Of a stretch of DNA of 36,553 nt, positions 8,661 through 16,722 are shown piece by piece (position 1 is the first letter of the stretch; each line of letters starts with the position of its first letter). The stretch spans positions 5,986,737 to 6,023,289 of the forward strand of contig NZ_KN708638.1 in NCBI RefSeq assembly GCF_000805335.1, given 5' to 3'. This DNA comes from Streptomyces sp. CT34. GTDB taxonomy: Bacteria; Actinomycetota; Actinomycetes; Streptomycetales; Streptomycetaceae. Below the pieces are notes generated by a model, which made no database searches, was not told where the DNA came from, and saw only the letters and a program-made list of their open reading frames with translations. A program made the position numbers and the translations under genes.

Positions 8661-8684
8661 CGACCAGCCGAACCGGGCTGGTCG
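8661..8684 (+). terminator. Short intercistronic hairpin between the two esx genes
   Basis: A 9-bp inverted repeat (8661-8669 with 8676-8684) with a 6-nt loop. It is too weak to be a certain terminator. It may attenuate or stabilise the esxBA mRNA and so set the ratio of the two partners. Confidence 0.35.
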
Positions 8685-8736
8685 TCCGCTGCGGCAAGTG
8701 AACCACCAGACATCATCAACTCCCTGAGGAGACCCC

Positions 8737-9030
8737 ATGTCAGGCCAGATCCTCGTTAATTTTGCGACGATCCAGCAGGCAAGCCAGGACGTGCGTCAGA
8801 CGGCCGGTAACATCCGCCAGCAGCTCGACGACCTCGAGGCGGGCGTCAAGAAGGTCGCCGCGAGCTGGGAAGGTGCGGCGCAGGAGGGCTACCAGGCCCG
8901 CCAGCGCGAGTGGGACCAGCGCGCCGCCCACCTCCAGCAGACGCTGGAGGCCATCGCCAAGGCGCTCGACACGGCCGCTCAGAACTACCAGAGCACCGAG
9001 CACAAGAACGCCGGTATCTGGGGCGGCTGA
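8737..9030 (+). CDS. esxA: WXG100 family ESX substrate
   Basis: 97 residues, the partner of the preceding WXG100 protein. The WXG turn is W44-E-G46 in AASWEGAAQEGY; Y84 to E88 in AQNYQSTEHK gives the YxxxD/E motif. W44, Y84 and E88 fall at exactly the same positions as in the upstream protein, as expected for sister helical hairpins. The ATG at 8737 follows GAGGAGACCCC. The protein ends IWGG just after the second helix. A strong terminator hairpin follows. Confidence 0.93.
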   Translation: MSGQILVNFATIQQASQDVRQTAGNIRQQLDDLEAGVKKVAASWEGAAQEGYQARQREWDQRAAHLQQTLEAIAKALDTAAQNYQSTEHKNAGIWGG

Positions 9031-9099
9031 CCTCGCATCGCGCGAGTACGGATGGCAGACGGCTGAGCAGCCCAACGACGGCTCGCACAGTGGTGATTG

Positions 9100-9130
9100 A
9101 GGGCGAGCGCGCGGCATGTGCGCTCGCCCT
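9100..9130 (+). terminator. Terminator after esxA
   Basis: A perfect 11-bp GC-rich inverted repeat (9100-9110 with 9120-9130) with a 9-nt loop, 70 bases after the esxA stop. It isolates the abundant esx transcript from mycP. Confidence 0.75.
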
Positions 9131-9266
9131 TCTGCCGTCCGTATCGGCGCTCCGGCGCAGCCGCACCACATCTCCCCCGTCTCCACCACTTCCTCACCCA
9201 GCACCGTTCAAACCCCTCGCCCCGGCCCACCCGCCACATCCGCCACATATGGAGAGCAGACAACCC

Positions 9267-10547
9267 GTGGGATCTCGCGCCATTGGTCAACGAACCGGGC
9301 ACCGCCGCCGAGCGACGGGCGCACTGGTCACTGCGGCGTGCATCGTCGGCCTGTCGAGTGCCGCCGCCGCACCGGCGGTAGCGGACCAGAACACCCCGCT
9401 GCAGAGCGGGGAGTGCAAGTTCGGCACCGACGACATCAAAGAGACCCCCTGGTCCCTCCAGCGCCTCCTGACCAACCAGATGTGGGCCGCCGGCAAGGGG
9501 CAGGGCATACGCGTCGGCGTCATCGACACCGGCATCGACGCGGGCAACAAGCAGCTCCAGGACGCCATCGAGGGCCCCGGCAAGACCTACGTCTCCGGCG
9601 GCAAGCCGACCCAGGACAAGGTCGGCCACGGCACCAAGGTCGCCGGCATCATCGCCGCCCGCCCGCAGTCCACCTCGGGCTTCTACGGCCTGGCGCCCGC
9701 GGCCAAGGTCATCCCGTACCAGCAGACCGGCGACGAGCAGGCCGGCACCGCCGACAGCCTCGCCAAGGCCATCAACGACGCGGTGGCCGACAAGGTCGAC
9801 ATCATCAACATCTCGCAGGGCACGGCCGCGAGTGAGAAGCTGCTCGACTCGCTCAAGAACGCCGTGAAGAACGCCGCGGCCCACAACATCCTGATCGTCG
9901 CCTCGGCCGGCAACAGCGGCGCCAGCGGCGCGGAGCAGAACATCTACCCCGCCGCGTTCAGCACGGAGGTCGACAACGTGCTGGCCGTCGCCGCCTCCGA
10001 CCGCAACAACGAGCGCGCCCCCTTCTCCCAGGCCGGCTCCTTCGTCGGCATAGCCGCCCCCGGCGTCGACATGGTCTCCACGGTCCCCCTCGGCGGCAAC
10101 TGCGTCGACCAGGGCACCAGCTTCGCCTCGCCGTACGCGGCGGGTGCCGCGGCCCTCCTGATGGCCAAGCACAAGAACGACAAGGAGCCCTGGGGGCCGG
10201 CGCAGATCATCTCGCACCTGGAGCAGACCGCCGACCGCGTCCGCAAGGCCCGCGACAACAACATCGGCTGGGGCGTCGTCAACCCGGTCGCCGCGCTCAA
10301 CGACAACACCCGGCCCACCGGCCCGCCCACTCCGGACAAGTCCAACAACGCCGCCGGTGCCTCCAACATCTTGCCGGCCGCCGTTTCCCTCGGAGAGACC
10401 GACGAGGAACGACGCGCCCGCATCGCCATCTACATCGTCGGCGGCGGACTCCTGGCCGTCGCCGCGGTCGTGGGCTCCTCGGTCGCCCTCCGCGACTGGC
10501 GCCGCAAGACCGGACTCACATCACACGGGGAGGCCAAGAATGGCTAG
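9267..10547 (+). CDS. mycP: Mycosin, membrane-anchored subtilisin-like serine protease (MycP)
   Basis: 426 residues. ESX core protease that caps the extracytoplasmic side of the machine. A basic, hydrophobic signal peptide ends near APAVA, then the N-terminal extension and protease domain. The triad is complete: D87 (GVIDTGID), H121 (GHGT) and S285 (GTSFASP), with oxyanion N216 (SAGNSG). C50 in the extension and C279 just before the catalytic Ser could form the mycosin disulfide. A C-terminal membrane helix (IYIVGGGLLAVAAVVGSSVAL) ends in a short basic tail. The GTG at 9267 is preferred since GGAGAG lies 10 nt before it; an in-frame ATG at 9249 has no ribosome site. The last 8 bases overlap the next gene. 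Confidence 0.93.
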   Translation: MGSRAIGQRTGHRRRATGALVTAACIVGLSSAAAAPAVADQNTPLQSGECKFGTDDIKETPWSLQRLLTNQMWAAGKGQGIRVGVIDTGIDAGNKQLQDAIEGPGKTYVSGGKPTQDKVGHGTKVAGIIAARPQSTSGFYGLAPAAKVIPYQQTGDEQAGTADSLAKAINDAVADKVDIINISQGTAASEKLLDSLKNAVKNAAAHNILIVASAGNSGASGAEQNIYPAAFSTEVDNVLAVAASDRNNERAPFSQAGSFVGIAAPGVDMVSTVPLGGNCVDQGTSFASPYAAGAAALLMAKHKNDKEPWGPAQIISHLEQTADRVRKARDNNIGWGVVNPVAALNDNTRPTGPPTPDKSNNAAGASNILPAAVSLGETDEERRARIAIYIVGGGLLAVAAVVGSSVALRDWRRKTGLTSHGEAKNG

Positions 10548-10848
10548 CAAGGAATACGGCGTTGATCTGGACGCGCTCGATCAGGTCGTGAAGGAGCTGA
10601 ACCAGGTCCTTAAGGACATGGGCGGTCCCAAAGACAAGGCCAAGAACCAGACTTACCTGCCGGATGGCGCGCTGGGGAAGGGCTTTGAGGAGCGGGATCG
10701 GATGCACAAGGCCCACAACGACATGAAGCAGTACATCGAGCAGAACATCGTCACCGCGATCGAGAACATGATCGACGACTTCGGCAAGAAGTCTCAGAAG
10801 ACGAAGGACGCCTACGAGGACGCCGAGCACAACAACAAGATGAAGTGA
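10540..10848 (+). CDS. Small helical ESX-associated protein (WXG/EspC-like size), unknown
   Basis: 102 residues, all predicted helical and highly charged, with no signal peptide and no WXG. It begins MASKEYGVDLDALDQVVKEL and ends DAYEDAEHNNKMK. The length and the two-helix pattern broken around YLPDGALGKGFEE recall EspC-like and WXG100-like T7SS substrates, so a secreted or chaperone-like role is likely but unproven. The ATG lies inside the end of mycP (8-nt overlap) with GGGGAGG 6 nt upstream, so it is translationally coupled to the protease. It precedes the Gly-rich WXG protein by 51 bases and could be its dimer partner. Confidence 0.8.
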   Translation: MASKEYGVDLDALDQVVKELNQVLKDMGGPKDKAKNQTYLPDGALGKGFEERDRMHKAHNDMKQYIEQNIVTAIENMIDDFGKKSQKTKDAYEDAEHNNKMK

Positions 10849-10899
10849 CGTTGAGAGCAAACCGGTTGACCTGTAGGCGAGGAAGAAGGGGGCCCACTG

Positions 10900-12414
10900 A
10901 TGGGTGGAGACGCAGGCAGTGCTCCCACGGGTGGCAACACCTGGGAGACATTCACAACGAAGTTCAATTCGCACGACCTGAATGGCCTGAAGGGCATGCT
11001 GGACGGCGCCAACGTCCAGCAGGTTCGGGACGTTGCGCAGCACTGGCAGGACCTTCACGATCAGTTGGTCGGGCCGGGTGACGGTGGCGGCGGTATCCAG
11101 AAGCGGTTCGAGGACGCCGTAAACAAGGTGCTGGAGTCCTGGCATGGCGATTCAGCCGAGAAGTTCAGGGAAGCTGCTGCCAAGATCAGCACCAGCTTCC
11201 AGAACGGAGCGCCCTTCGCCTCCCATACCGCACAGGTCATGGGGCTGACCGCTCAGGACCTTCAGAAGGCCGTCGACAAGGTCAAGCCGATTGACGACGG
11301 CTGGAACTGGGACGACGACGTCTGGGGCGATATGCCCTGGTCGGATCAGATCGACGATAAAGACCTGAACAAGGTGCTCCAGGAGGGCGCGAGCACCCAG
11401 GGCGTGCTTGACGCGAACAAGGACAATTTGTCCGGCCACCAGAAGAAGCGCCTTGAGGCTGCTGTAGCCATGGAGAACCTTGGTACGGCGTACGTGGTGC
11501 GGTCGTCGGGCCTCAAGCCACCACCGCCTGGTGTCGGGATCGAGCACAAGCATCCCGACCAGCCGGATCCGTCGAACGGTAATGCTCTGGGCCCCGTGCC
11601 TATGCCCATGGGCCCTGGAGGTGCCGGGCCGGGAGGTGGCGGCGGGGGCAGCATGAAGATCCCCACGCGGGGCATGAAGTCCACCCCCACGCCCAAGATG
11701 CCCGAGACGCCCAAGATGCCCAACGAACCGGGCATTAACGGTGGTATGGGTTCCATGAAGCCCAAGGTTCCCGACGTACACACCGGTCTGGACGGCCTCC
11801 AGGGCGGCGGCGCCGGCGGTCCCGGGGTCAAGATTCCCGGTGCTGGTGGCGCGGGTGGCGGCCTCGGCGGTGGCGCTGGCGTTCACATGCCTGGTGGCGG
11901 CGGTGGCGGCGGCCTCAGTGGCGTGCCGGGTATCCCCGGTGGTGGTATGCCCGGCCGTGGCGCTGGAGGCGTGAAGACCGGACCTGGTGGCGCTGGGGGC
12001 GCGAAGACTGGAGTCGGCGGTGCGGGTGCCAAACCTGGCACGGGCCGCGCCGGTATGCCGGGCATGGGCGGTGCCCACGGCGCTGGTGCAGGGAAGGGAG
12101 CGGGTGCCAAGTCGGGTGGTGGCGCCGGTGGTGCGCAAGCTCGGCAGAAGGGCGGAATCATCGGGAAGTCCGGTGGTAAAGCCAGTGGCGGAGCGCAGGG
12201 TGGCTCGGGTCTGCACCGCAGCCGCGGGGGATCCGCAGCCGGTAAGAACTCCGGCGCCGGACGTCGCCCGGCAGGCATGATGGGCGGCGCCCACGGTGCC
12301 CACGGCGGCAAGGGTGAGGGCAAGGGGCAGGACGGCAGCCGTCCCGACTACCTGGTGGAGGACGAGGAGACCTGGACGCCGGAGCGTAATGTGGCTCCCC
12401 GGGTCATCGAGTAG
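10900..12414 (+). CDS. WXG/PPE-like putative ESX substrate with long Gly-rich C-terminus
   Basis: 504 residues. The first about 210 residues are helical with a WXG-type turn in ESWHGDSAEKF and a Trp/Asp-rich patch (DGWNWDDDVWGDMPW). The next about 270 residues are Gly/Pro/Met/Lys-rich low complexity (repeated GGAG, PGGG, PKMP). The protein ends in an ordered acidic tag with DYLVEDEETW followed by RVIE. This plan (helical head, Gly/Pro-rich middle, conserved YLVEDEETW-type end) is typical of large actinobacterial WXG proteins near ESX genes. ATG at 10900 with GGGGG upstream. No signal peptide, as expected for a T7SS client. Codon third positions use more A/T than mycP or eccB. A terminator hairpin follows. 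Confidence 0.82.
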   Translation: MGGDAGSAPTGGNTWETFTTKFNSHDLNGLKGMLDGANVQQVRDVAQHWQDLHDQLVGPGDGGGGIQKRFEDAVNKVLESWHGDSAEKFREAAAKISTSFQNGAPFASHTAQVMGLTAQDLQKAVDKVKPIDDGWNWDDDVWGDMPWSDQIDDKDLNKVLQEGASTQGVLDANKDNLSGHQKKRLEAAVAMENLGTAYVVRSSGLKPPPPGVGIEHKHPDQPDPSNGNALGPVPMPMGPGGAGPGGGGGGSMKIPTRGMKSTPTPKMPETPKMPNEPGINGGMGSMKPKVPDVHTGLDGLQGGGAGGPGVKIPGAGGAGGGLGGGAGVHMPGGGGGGGLSGVPGIPGGGMPGRGAGGVKTGPGGAGGAKTGVGGAGAKPGTGRAGMPGMGGAHGAGAGKGAGAKSGGGAGGAQARQKGGIIGKSGGKASGGAQGGSGLHRSRGGSAAGKNSGAGRRPAGMMGGAHGAHGGKGEGKGQDGSRPDYLVEDEETWTPERNVAPRVIE

Positions 12415-12445
12415 GAACGGCCGGGCAAGCAATCGGCAGACACGC

Positions 12446-12479
12446 TTGGGGCCCGCAGCTCTCGGGCTGCGGGCCCCAA
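12446..12479 (+). terminator. Terminator between the Gly-rich WXG gene and the second mycosin
   Basis: A perfect 14-bp inverted repeat (12446-12459 with 12466-12479) with a 6-nt loop. Its stem starts TTGGGGCCCGC, closely resembling the hairpin after the second mycosin. Confidence 0.8.
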
Positions 12480-12502
12480 CTCTGTGAGGAAGGTGTAATG
12501 GC

Positions 12503-13861
12503 ATGAGCTTCACGCGGACGCTGCGTGCGGTGGGCGGCGCGGTAGTGGCGGGGGCGCTGCTCTTCGGCACCGCGCCGGTTGCTTCGGCAGACCAGATCAG
12601 AGATGAGCAGTGGGCGCTGAACGCATTCGGCGTTAGCGACATTTGGAAGATTTCAACGGGAAAGGGAGTCACCGTCGCGGTTATCGATGGGCCCGTGGAT
12701 GGCAGCCATCCCGATCTCACCGGTTCGGTTCTACCGGGCAAGAGCTTCGTGACTGGCGGTCGCGCAGACCAGGGCTCTGGCGATGAGAGTGACCACGCTA
12801 CCTCGATGGCGGCGCTGATTGCTGGCCACGGGCACGGCTCCGGCGGGAGCGATGGTGTGAAGGGGCTTGCACCCGACGCGAAGATCCTTCCAGTTGCAAT
12901 CAATCTTCAGTCGGGTGACGGGGTCCCCAAGTTCGGCGCAACGACGAAGTACGCCGAAGCGCTGAAGTACGCCGTCGACCATGGCGCGCGTGTCGTGAAT
13001 ATGTCGTTTGTTACCAGCCAGCCGGATATTGCCCCGGATGAGCAGGATGCGATCAACTACGCTCGGAAGCACGATGTGCTCGTAGTAGCTGGGACGGGCA
13101 ACGATGGTGTCGACACTCCTCGCAACCCTGGGTCGGCACCCGGAGTGCTTGCCGTCGGGGCTGTGGACAAATATCTCAACGTCTGGAAGCAATCCAACTT
13201 CGGGTCCCAGGTCAAGCTGACGGCACCAGGCGTCGACATCAGGTCCGCTGGCTCAGTCCAGACAAGTAAGGGTCTCTACCACGTGGCTGACGGCACCTCC
13301 GATGCCACGGCTTATGTCTCCGCGGCAGCCGCCCTCCTCCGGGCGAAGTTCCCGGACCTGACTGCTGGGCAGGTCGCCAATCGTCTGATCAAGACCGCAG
13401 GTCTGCCGGACAACTTGAAGAATGCCAAGCTCCCGGATCCGCACTACGGCTATGGCTTCATCAAGCCCTACAGTGCCCTGACCAAGGATGTTCCCGCCGG
13501 GGCCAAGGACGGCCCGTTCCCTGCGCTGAAGGGCGGTTCTTCCTCTGACGCCTCCAGCGCAGCCGGCAACAACGGCGTCGACCCGAAGGTCAACAGCAGC
13601 AAGGGTCTTAGCTCCGTCGCCATCATCGGAATCGTCGGTGGTGTACTGGTCGTTCTCGTCATCATCCTGGTCGTGGTGATGGTGGCCAAGAAGAAGAATG
13701 GGCGTAATGGCCCGCCGCCCGGTGGACCCGGTGGCTTCGGTGGTCCGGGTGGGCCTGGTGGCCCCGGCGGCTTTGTGCCGAACCAGGGCCCGTATCAGCA
13801 GCAGCCCGGCGCACCCGGTTCGTACCCGCAGGCGCCGCCCACGCAGCCGCCCGGCCGGTAA
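12503..13861 (+). CDS. Second mycosin-like subtilisin protease, divergent active-site motifs
   Basis: 452 residues. Signal peptide (hydrophobic core GAVVAGALLFG, cleavage near SADQ), S8 protease domain, spacer, strong membrane helix (SVAIIGIVGGVLVVLVIILVV) and a Gly/Pro/Gln-rich cytosolic tail. Triad residues are in place (D62, H98, S266; oxyanion N200), but the motifs deviate: DGP for DTG, HAT for HGT, and GTSDATA for GTSxAxP. It has no Cys, unlike the first mycosin. Activity is therefore possible but substrate choice probably differs. ATG at 12503 follows GAGGAAGG. It lies alone between two similar terminator hairpins and its codons are less GC-biased than the core genes. The call as a mycosin-like protease is firm; its partner substrate is unknown. 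Confidence 0.88.
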   Translation: MSFTRTLRAVGGAVVAGALLFGTAPVASADQIRDEQWALNAFGVSDIWKISTGKGVTVAVIDGPVDGSHPDLTGSVLPGKSFVTGGRADQGSGDESDHATSMAALIAGHGHGSGGSDGVKGLAPDAKILPVAINLQSGDGVPKFGATTKYAEALKYAVDHGARVVNMSFVTSQPDIAPDEQDAINYARKHDVLVVAGTGNDGVDTPRNPGSAPGVLAVGAVDKYLNVWKQSNFGSQVKLTAPGVDIRSAGSVQTSKGLYHVADGTSDATAYVSAAAALLRAKFPDLTAGQVANRLIKTAGLPDNLKNAKLPDPHYGYGFIKPYSALTKDVPAGAKDGPFPALKGGSSSDASSAAGNNGVDPKVNSSKGLSSVAIIGIVGGVLVVLVIILVVVMVAKKKNGRNGPPPGGPGGFGGPGGPGGPGGFVPNQGPYQQQPGAPGSYPQAPPTQPPGR

Positions 13862-13891
13862 GGCTCTGAACTAGGCAAGAGCGAAAAAGAC

Positions 13892-13931
13892 GTATTGGGG
13901 TCCGCGGCCTTTGGGCTGCGGACCCCAATAC
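13892..13931. terminator. Terminator after the second mycosin
   Basis: A perfect 14-bp inverted repeat (13892-13905 with 13918-13931), stem starting GTATTGGGGTCCGC. It lies 30 bases past the stop. It may also serve the convergent DUF397 gene. Confidence 0.8.
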
Positions 13932-14003
13932 ATTTGGGAGGGATGGGAGTTCGGGGCGCTCGGTACTTCGCGCCTCGGAGGGGCTGAGAGCCACCCGTAC
14001 CCG

Positions 14004-14216
14004 TCAGGTCGACTGGCCTATGGCGAAGTCGACGAATGCGGCCCAGGCGACGGGCGAGGCTGTCAGCGCGGAACGCGTGATGTCTTTCGAGTCGCGGATG
14101 TGCATACCGGTGACGTCAGGCGCGACCTCGACGCATTCACCGCCTTCCTCGCTGCTGTAGCTGCTCTTCACCCACACCAGCTGGTACGGGTCCTGCTTCG
14201 CTGAATCAACGGTCAT
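14004..14216 (-). CDS. DUF397 domain protein
   Basis: 70 residues. It matches the DUF397 family: VWVKSSYSSEEGGECVEVA followed by IRDSKD and a C-terminal WAAFVDFA. Such proteins are encoded next to DUF5753-type HTH regulators in Streptomyces and are thought to act with them, probably as antagonists. The ATG overlaps the stop of the upstream HTH gene in ATGA (14213-14216), so the two are translated together. Confidence 0.92.
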   Translation of the reverse strand: MTVDSAKQDPYQLVWVKSSYSSEEGGECVEVAPDVTGMHIRDSKDITRSALTASPVAWAAFVDFAIGQST

Positions 14217-15061
14217 GTCTTCCCCAACACCTTCTCGACGTAGGCCAGTGACTCCTTGGGGGCAAGGGCCTGAGCACGAAGGGTCCCGTACTTGTGCTCA
14301 AGTGCCCGGACCCCGTCCCGGCCTGTGTGAAGGCGGCTCATGCTCTGAACCTCGACGTACGCGATCCTGCGCCCTTCCTTGGTCTCAAGCAAGGTGAATG
14401 GACCCGCCAGCCCCGCGTTCTCCACTTGCCCCAGTGGCATGACCTGGAGCTCGACAGCCTTCTTCTGGCCGACGAGAAGAATCTGCTCCAACTGGCCTTG
14501 CAGCACGTCACATCCGCCGATGGGGCGCAGCAGTACTGACTCGTCGATCACAAAGCTCAACAACGGCGTCGGCCGGCGTACGAAGATCTCCTGCCGTGCC
14601 AGACGTGCTGCCACGCGTTGCTCGATGACCTCCTCGTCCAGTGGCGGCTTCATCATCGCGAACACCGCCCGCGCATACTCCTCCGTCTGCATCAGCCCCG
14701 GCACCGCCTGCGTCGCGTAGACGTGCAGCCCAACCGCCGTTGCCTCCAACCGCGCCGCATCCCGAAAAAACGCCGGGTACTGGGCGCGCGCCACCTCCTC
14801 CTTCATTTCCTTGAGGACGCCGTGCGCACCCAGCACCTCGTCCGCCTTGTCGATGAACGCGGGTGGCGGGATGCGCCGCCCCTGTTCGAACGAGGCGATG
14901 GTTGCGGGGGAGTAGCCCGTCTTCGCGCCGAATTCGGGGCGTTCCATCCCCGCCCATTCCCGTAAACGCTTGAGCTGGCGGCCGAACACCACCAAGATCC
15001 CCGAACCGGGCTCGTACTCCGCCTGCTGACCGTCGTCGTCCAAGTCGGCCATGGTCGCCAT
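14213..15061 (-). CDS. HTH (XRE) regulator with DUF5753 domain, TTA-containing
   Basis: 282 residues. An N-terminal helix-turn-helix (about residues 25-80: LKRLREWAGMERPEFGAKTG, then SPATIASFEQGRRIPP) precedes a DUF5753 domain (about 100-275: YATQAVPGLMQTEEYARAV, then RVAARLARQEI). This is the WhiJ-like regulator type. The ATG at 15061 is chosen since GGAGG lies 9 nt upstream; another ATG 3 codons in is too far from it. Leu33, inside the HTH, is encoded by TTA (14965-14963), so full translation should need the bldA tRNA. It overlaps the DUF397 gene by 4 nt and is divergent from a HATPase gene with a 132-bp spacer. Likely targets are its own promoter and perhaps nearby ESX genes; the latter is inference. 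Confidence 0.92.
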   Translation of the reverse strand: MATMADLDDDGQQAEYEPGSGILVVFGRQLKRLREWAGMERPEFGAKTGYSPATIASFEQGRRIPPPAFIDKADEVLGAHGVLKEMKEEVARAQYPAFFRDAARLEATAVGLHVYATQAVPGLMQTEEYARAVFAMMKPPLDEEVIEQRVAARLARQEIFVRRPTPLLSFVIDESVLLRPIGGCDVLQGQLEQILLVGQKKAVELQVMPLGQVENAGLAGPFTLLETKEGRRIAYVEVQSMSRLHTGRDGVRALEHKYGTLRAQALAPKESLAYVEKVLGKT

Positions 15062-15193
15062 GTCCGCCGCCCTCCGCGCCCTTCGGGTTCCTGCCGCCCG
15101 CTGCGTACCAGCACTTCCCCCGTACGTACAACGCACTGTGGTCAGCGCTTCACTCCTCGTCAAAGGTACGTCCGTGACGGGAGGGTGGGGGCC

Positions 15194-15796
15194 ATGAACA
15201 GCACAGTCCGCTCTTCCGGGGCATTTTCCGGAATCGGCGAAACCCCTGCCGGAATCGGCGAGTTCGCCATGCGTTACACCTCCACACCGCGCGGAGCCCG
15301 GCTGGCCCGCCGGCTGACGTCGCACCGGCTCGATGAGTGGGGGTATTCCTACGATGGCGGGATCAATGAGTCCGTCACCGCGATCGCCGGGGAACTCGCC
15401 GCCAATGCCGTGCGGCACGGTCACGTACCGGGGAGGGATTTCGCGCTGCGCCTGACGGTTTCGGTGCCGGCGGGCGAGTCCGGTACTCGTCGCTTCCGGG
15501 TCGAGGTGTCCGATATGCGGAGCGAGAGGCTGCCGACGGCCGTATCGCGAGGGGACGGCGGGGCGGGCGCGGAGGAACCCGGGGAGCTCGACGAGAGCGG
15601 TCGCGGGCTGCTGATCGTGGGATGCCTGGCCGCCCGTTGGGGCGTCGTACCGCGGCCGGGTGGTCCGGGGAAGACCGTGTGGGCGGAGTATCTCGCAGTG
15701 ACGGGTGCGACGGGTGCGGCGGGCGCCGAGGGCACCGGGAAGCGCGAGGGAAGCGAGGGGCCGGTAATGGGGGATTGGCGTAAGTCAGAAGCATAA
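15194..15796 (+). CDS. HATPase-domain regulatory protein (anti-sigma-like)
   Basis: 200 residues. Histidine-kinase-type ATPase fold without a phosphoacceptor domain: the N box is in AIAGELAANAVRHGH and the G box in DESGRGLLIVG. This is the RsbW/SpoIIAB-like architecture common in Streptomyces and usually found beside DUF5753/DUF397 pairs. The C-terminus (last 35 residues) is a low-complexity Gly/Ala/Glu extension. The ATG at 15194 has GGAGGG about 9 nt upstream; a GTG at 15185 in the same frame is too close to that site. It completes a three-gene whiJ/abaA-type module. The partner protein (sigma factor or anti-anti-sigma) is not in this window. Confidence 0.88.
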   Translation: MNSTVRSSGAFSGIGETPAGIGEFAMRYTSTPRGARLARRLTSHRLDEWGYSYDGGINESVTAIAGELAANAVRHGHVPGRDFALRLTVSVPAGESGTRRFRVEVSDMRSERLPTAVSRGDGGAGAEEPGELDESGRGLLIVGCLAARWGVVPRPGGPGKTVWAEYLAVTGATGAAGAEGTGKREGSEGPVMGDWRKSEA

Positions 15797-16318
15797 GCGC
15801 GATTTGGCAGGAGCGCACCACCCCGGCAATGGAAGTCCGTCCCCGATTGCCGCCACTTACCCACCCGTAACTCGGCAGCGATGTCTGCGGTCTTCTCACC
15901 GGTCTTCTCACCCGTGCGAACCGCACCAGCCTCCAGCCTCCAACCGCACCCGCTCACGGGCTAGTTGCCCCTTCGGTGTCAATCCACCACCCTGCGCCCA
16001 CCGTATGCAGACGGCATACCGCAGCGATCACGAACCGTCACTACCCACGGCCATCACGAGTTCAATGTCAGTAACAACCATGCGGTGGTCGGCCTATTGC
16101 CTGCCAGGCTTGGCACGGCCGGCAACAGCGAGGCCAAACATTCCCATTGAGCCTTGGTCGGTTCATGCCGCCGCACCATGACAGGCATCCTGCCCGATGG
16201 ATCAGATGACCCACTGCATCGAGAATGATCCACAAGGAACGGCCGCAGCGCACACGCGTGCTACCCTCGCCGGCCATTGTCTTCACGGACGCCATAAACG
16301 GGAGGGGGGAACACGCCA
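15797..16318. other. Non-coding 520-bp gap before the EspC-like gene
   Basis: No frame here has convincing codon bias or a ribosome site. It contains a perfect 12-bp tandem repeat, GGTCTTCTCACC, at 15889-15900 and 15901-15912. Base composition is lower in GC than neighbouring genes. It may be a promoter region plus gene remnant; nothing more can be supported. Confidence 0.5.
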
Positions 16319-16722
16319 GTGTCCGGTTCGGGGCAATTAACGGTCGATGTTGAGGAGTTGGGCTCGCTCGCGACGCGCCTGGAACAATGCACGGAGGCGA
16401 TGAAACACGCGAGCGGCGATCTGCGAAGCGCCACGGCCAGTGATCTCGGCCACGGTGACATCGACAAGGCCGGGGCGGAGTTCAAGAGCTCCTGGGAATA
16501 CGGAATCGACCAGATAACCCGGCTGACCGGCGCCGTCAAACAAGACTTGCAGACTATGGCACGGGCGTACAACGAGACGGACAGCGCTGTGCAGCAGGCG
16601 TTCGCGAAGGGAACCCACCAGGGCGGCAGTGAGGCGGGGGCGCGGGCACCAGTCCGTTCGGATGACCGACCGGACATCGCGTATGACCTGGGTTTCAGTC
16701 GATGGCAAGGGGGACAACAGAA
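16319..16722 (+). CDS. EspC/WXG100-like small protein, TTA-containing, 3' end unresolved
   Basis: The first about 105 residues read as an EspC-like T7SS protein: VDVEELGSLATRLEQC, then LGHGDIDKAGAEFKSSWEYG, then LQTMARAYNETDSAVQQAF. The GTG at 16319 follows GGGAGGGGGG. Codon 7 is TTA (16337-16339), implying bldA control. The end is unclear: the frame stays open to 17761, through sequence that looks like another gene in a different phase, and rejoins the frame of the membrane protein gene. A normal protein of this family would stop near residue 105; a TGA at 16630-16632 would be read if one base were missing from the A run near 16615. I therefore give the end as the base before the next start. 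Truncation or sequencing error are both possible. Confidence 0.6.

Noticed and set aside
11152..12903. 583-codon minus-strand ORF across the Gly-rich WXG gene
   Set aside because: Crosses two genes and a terminator, low complexity, no ribosome site.
15804..16181. 125-codon plus-strand ORF in the non-coding gap
   Set aside because: Poor codon bias and no ribosome binding site; composition unlike coding DNA here.
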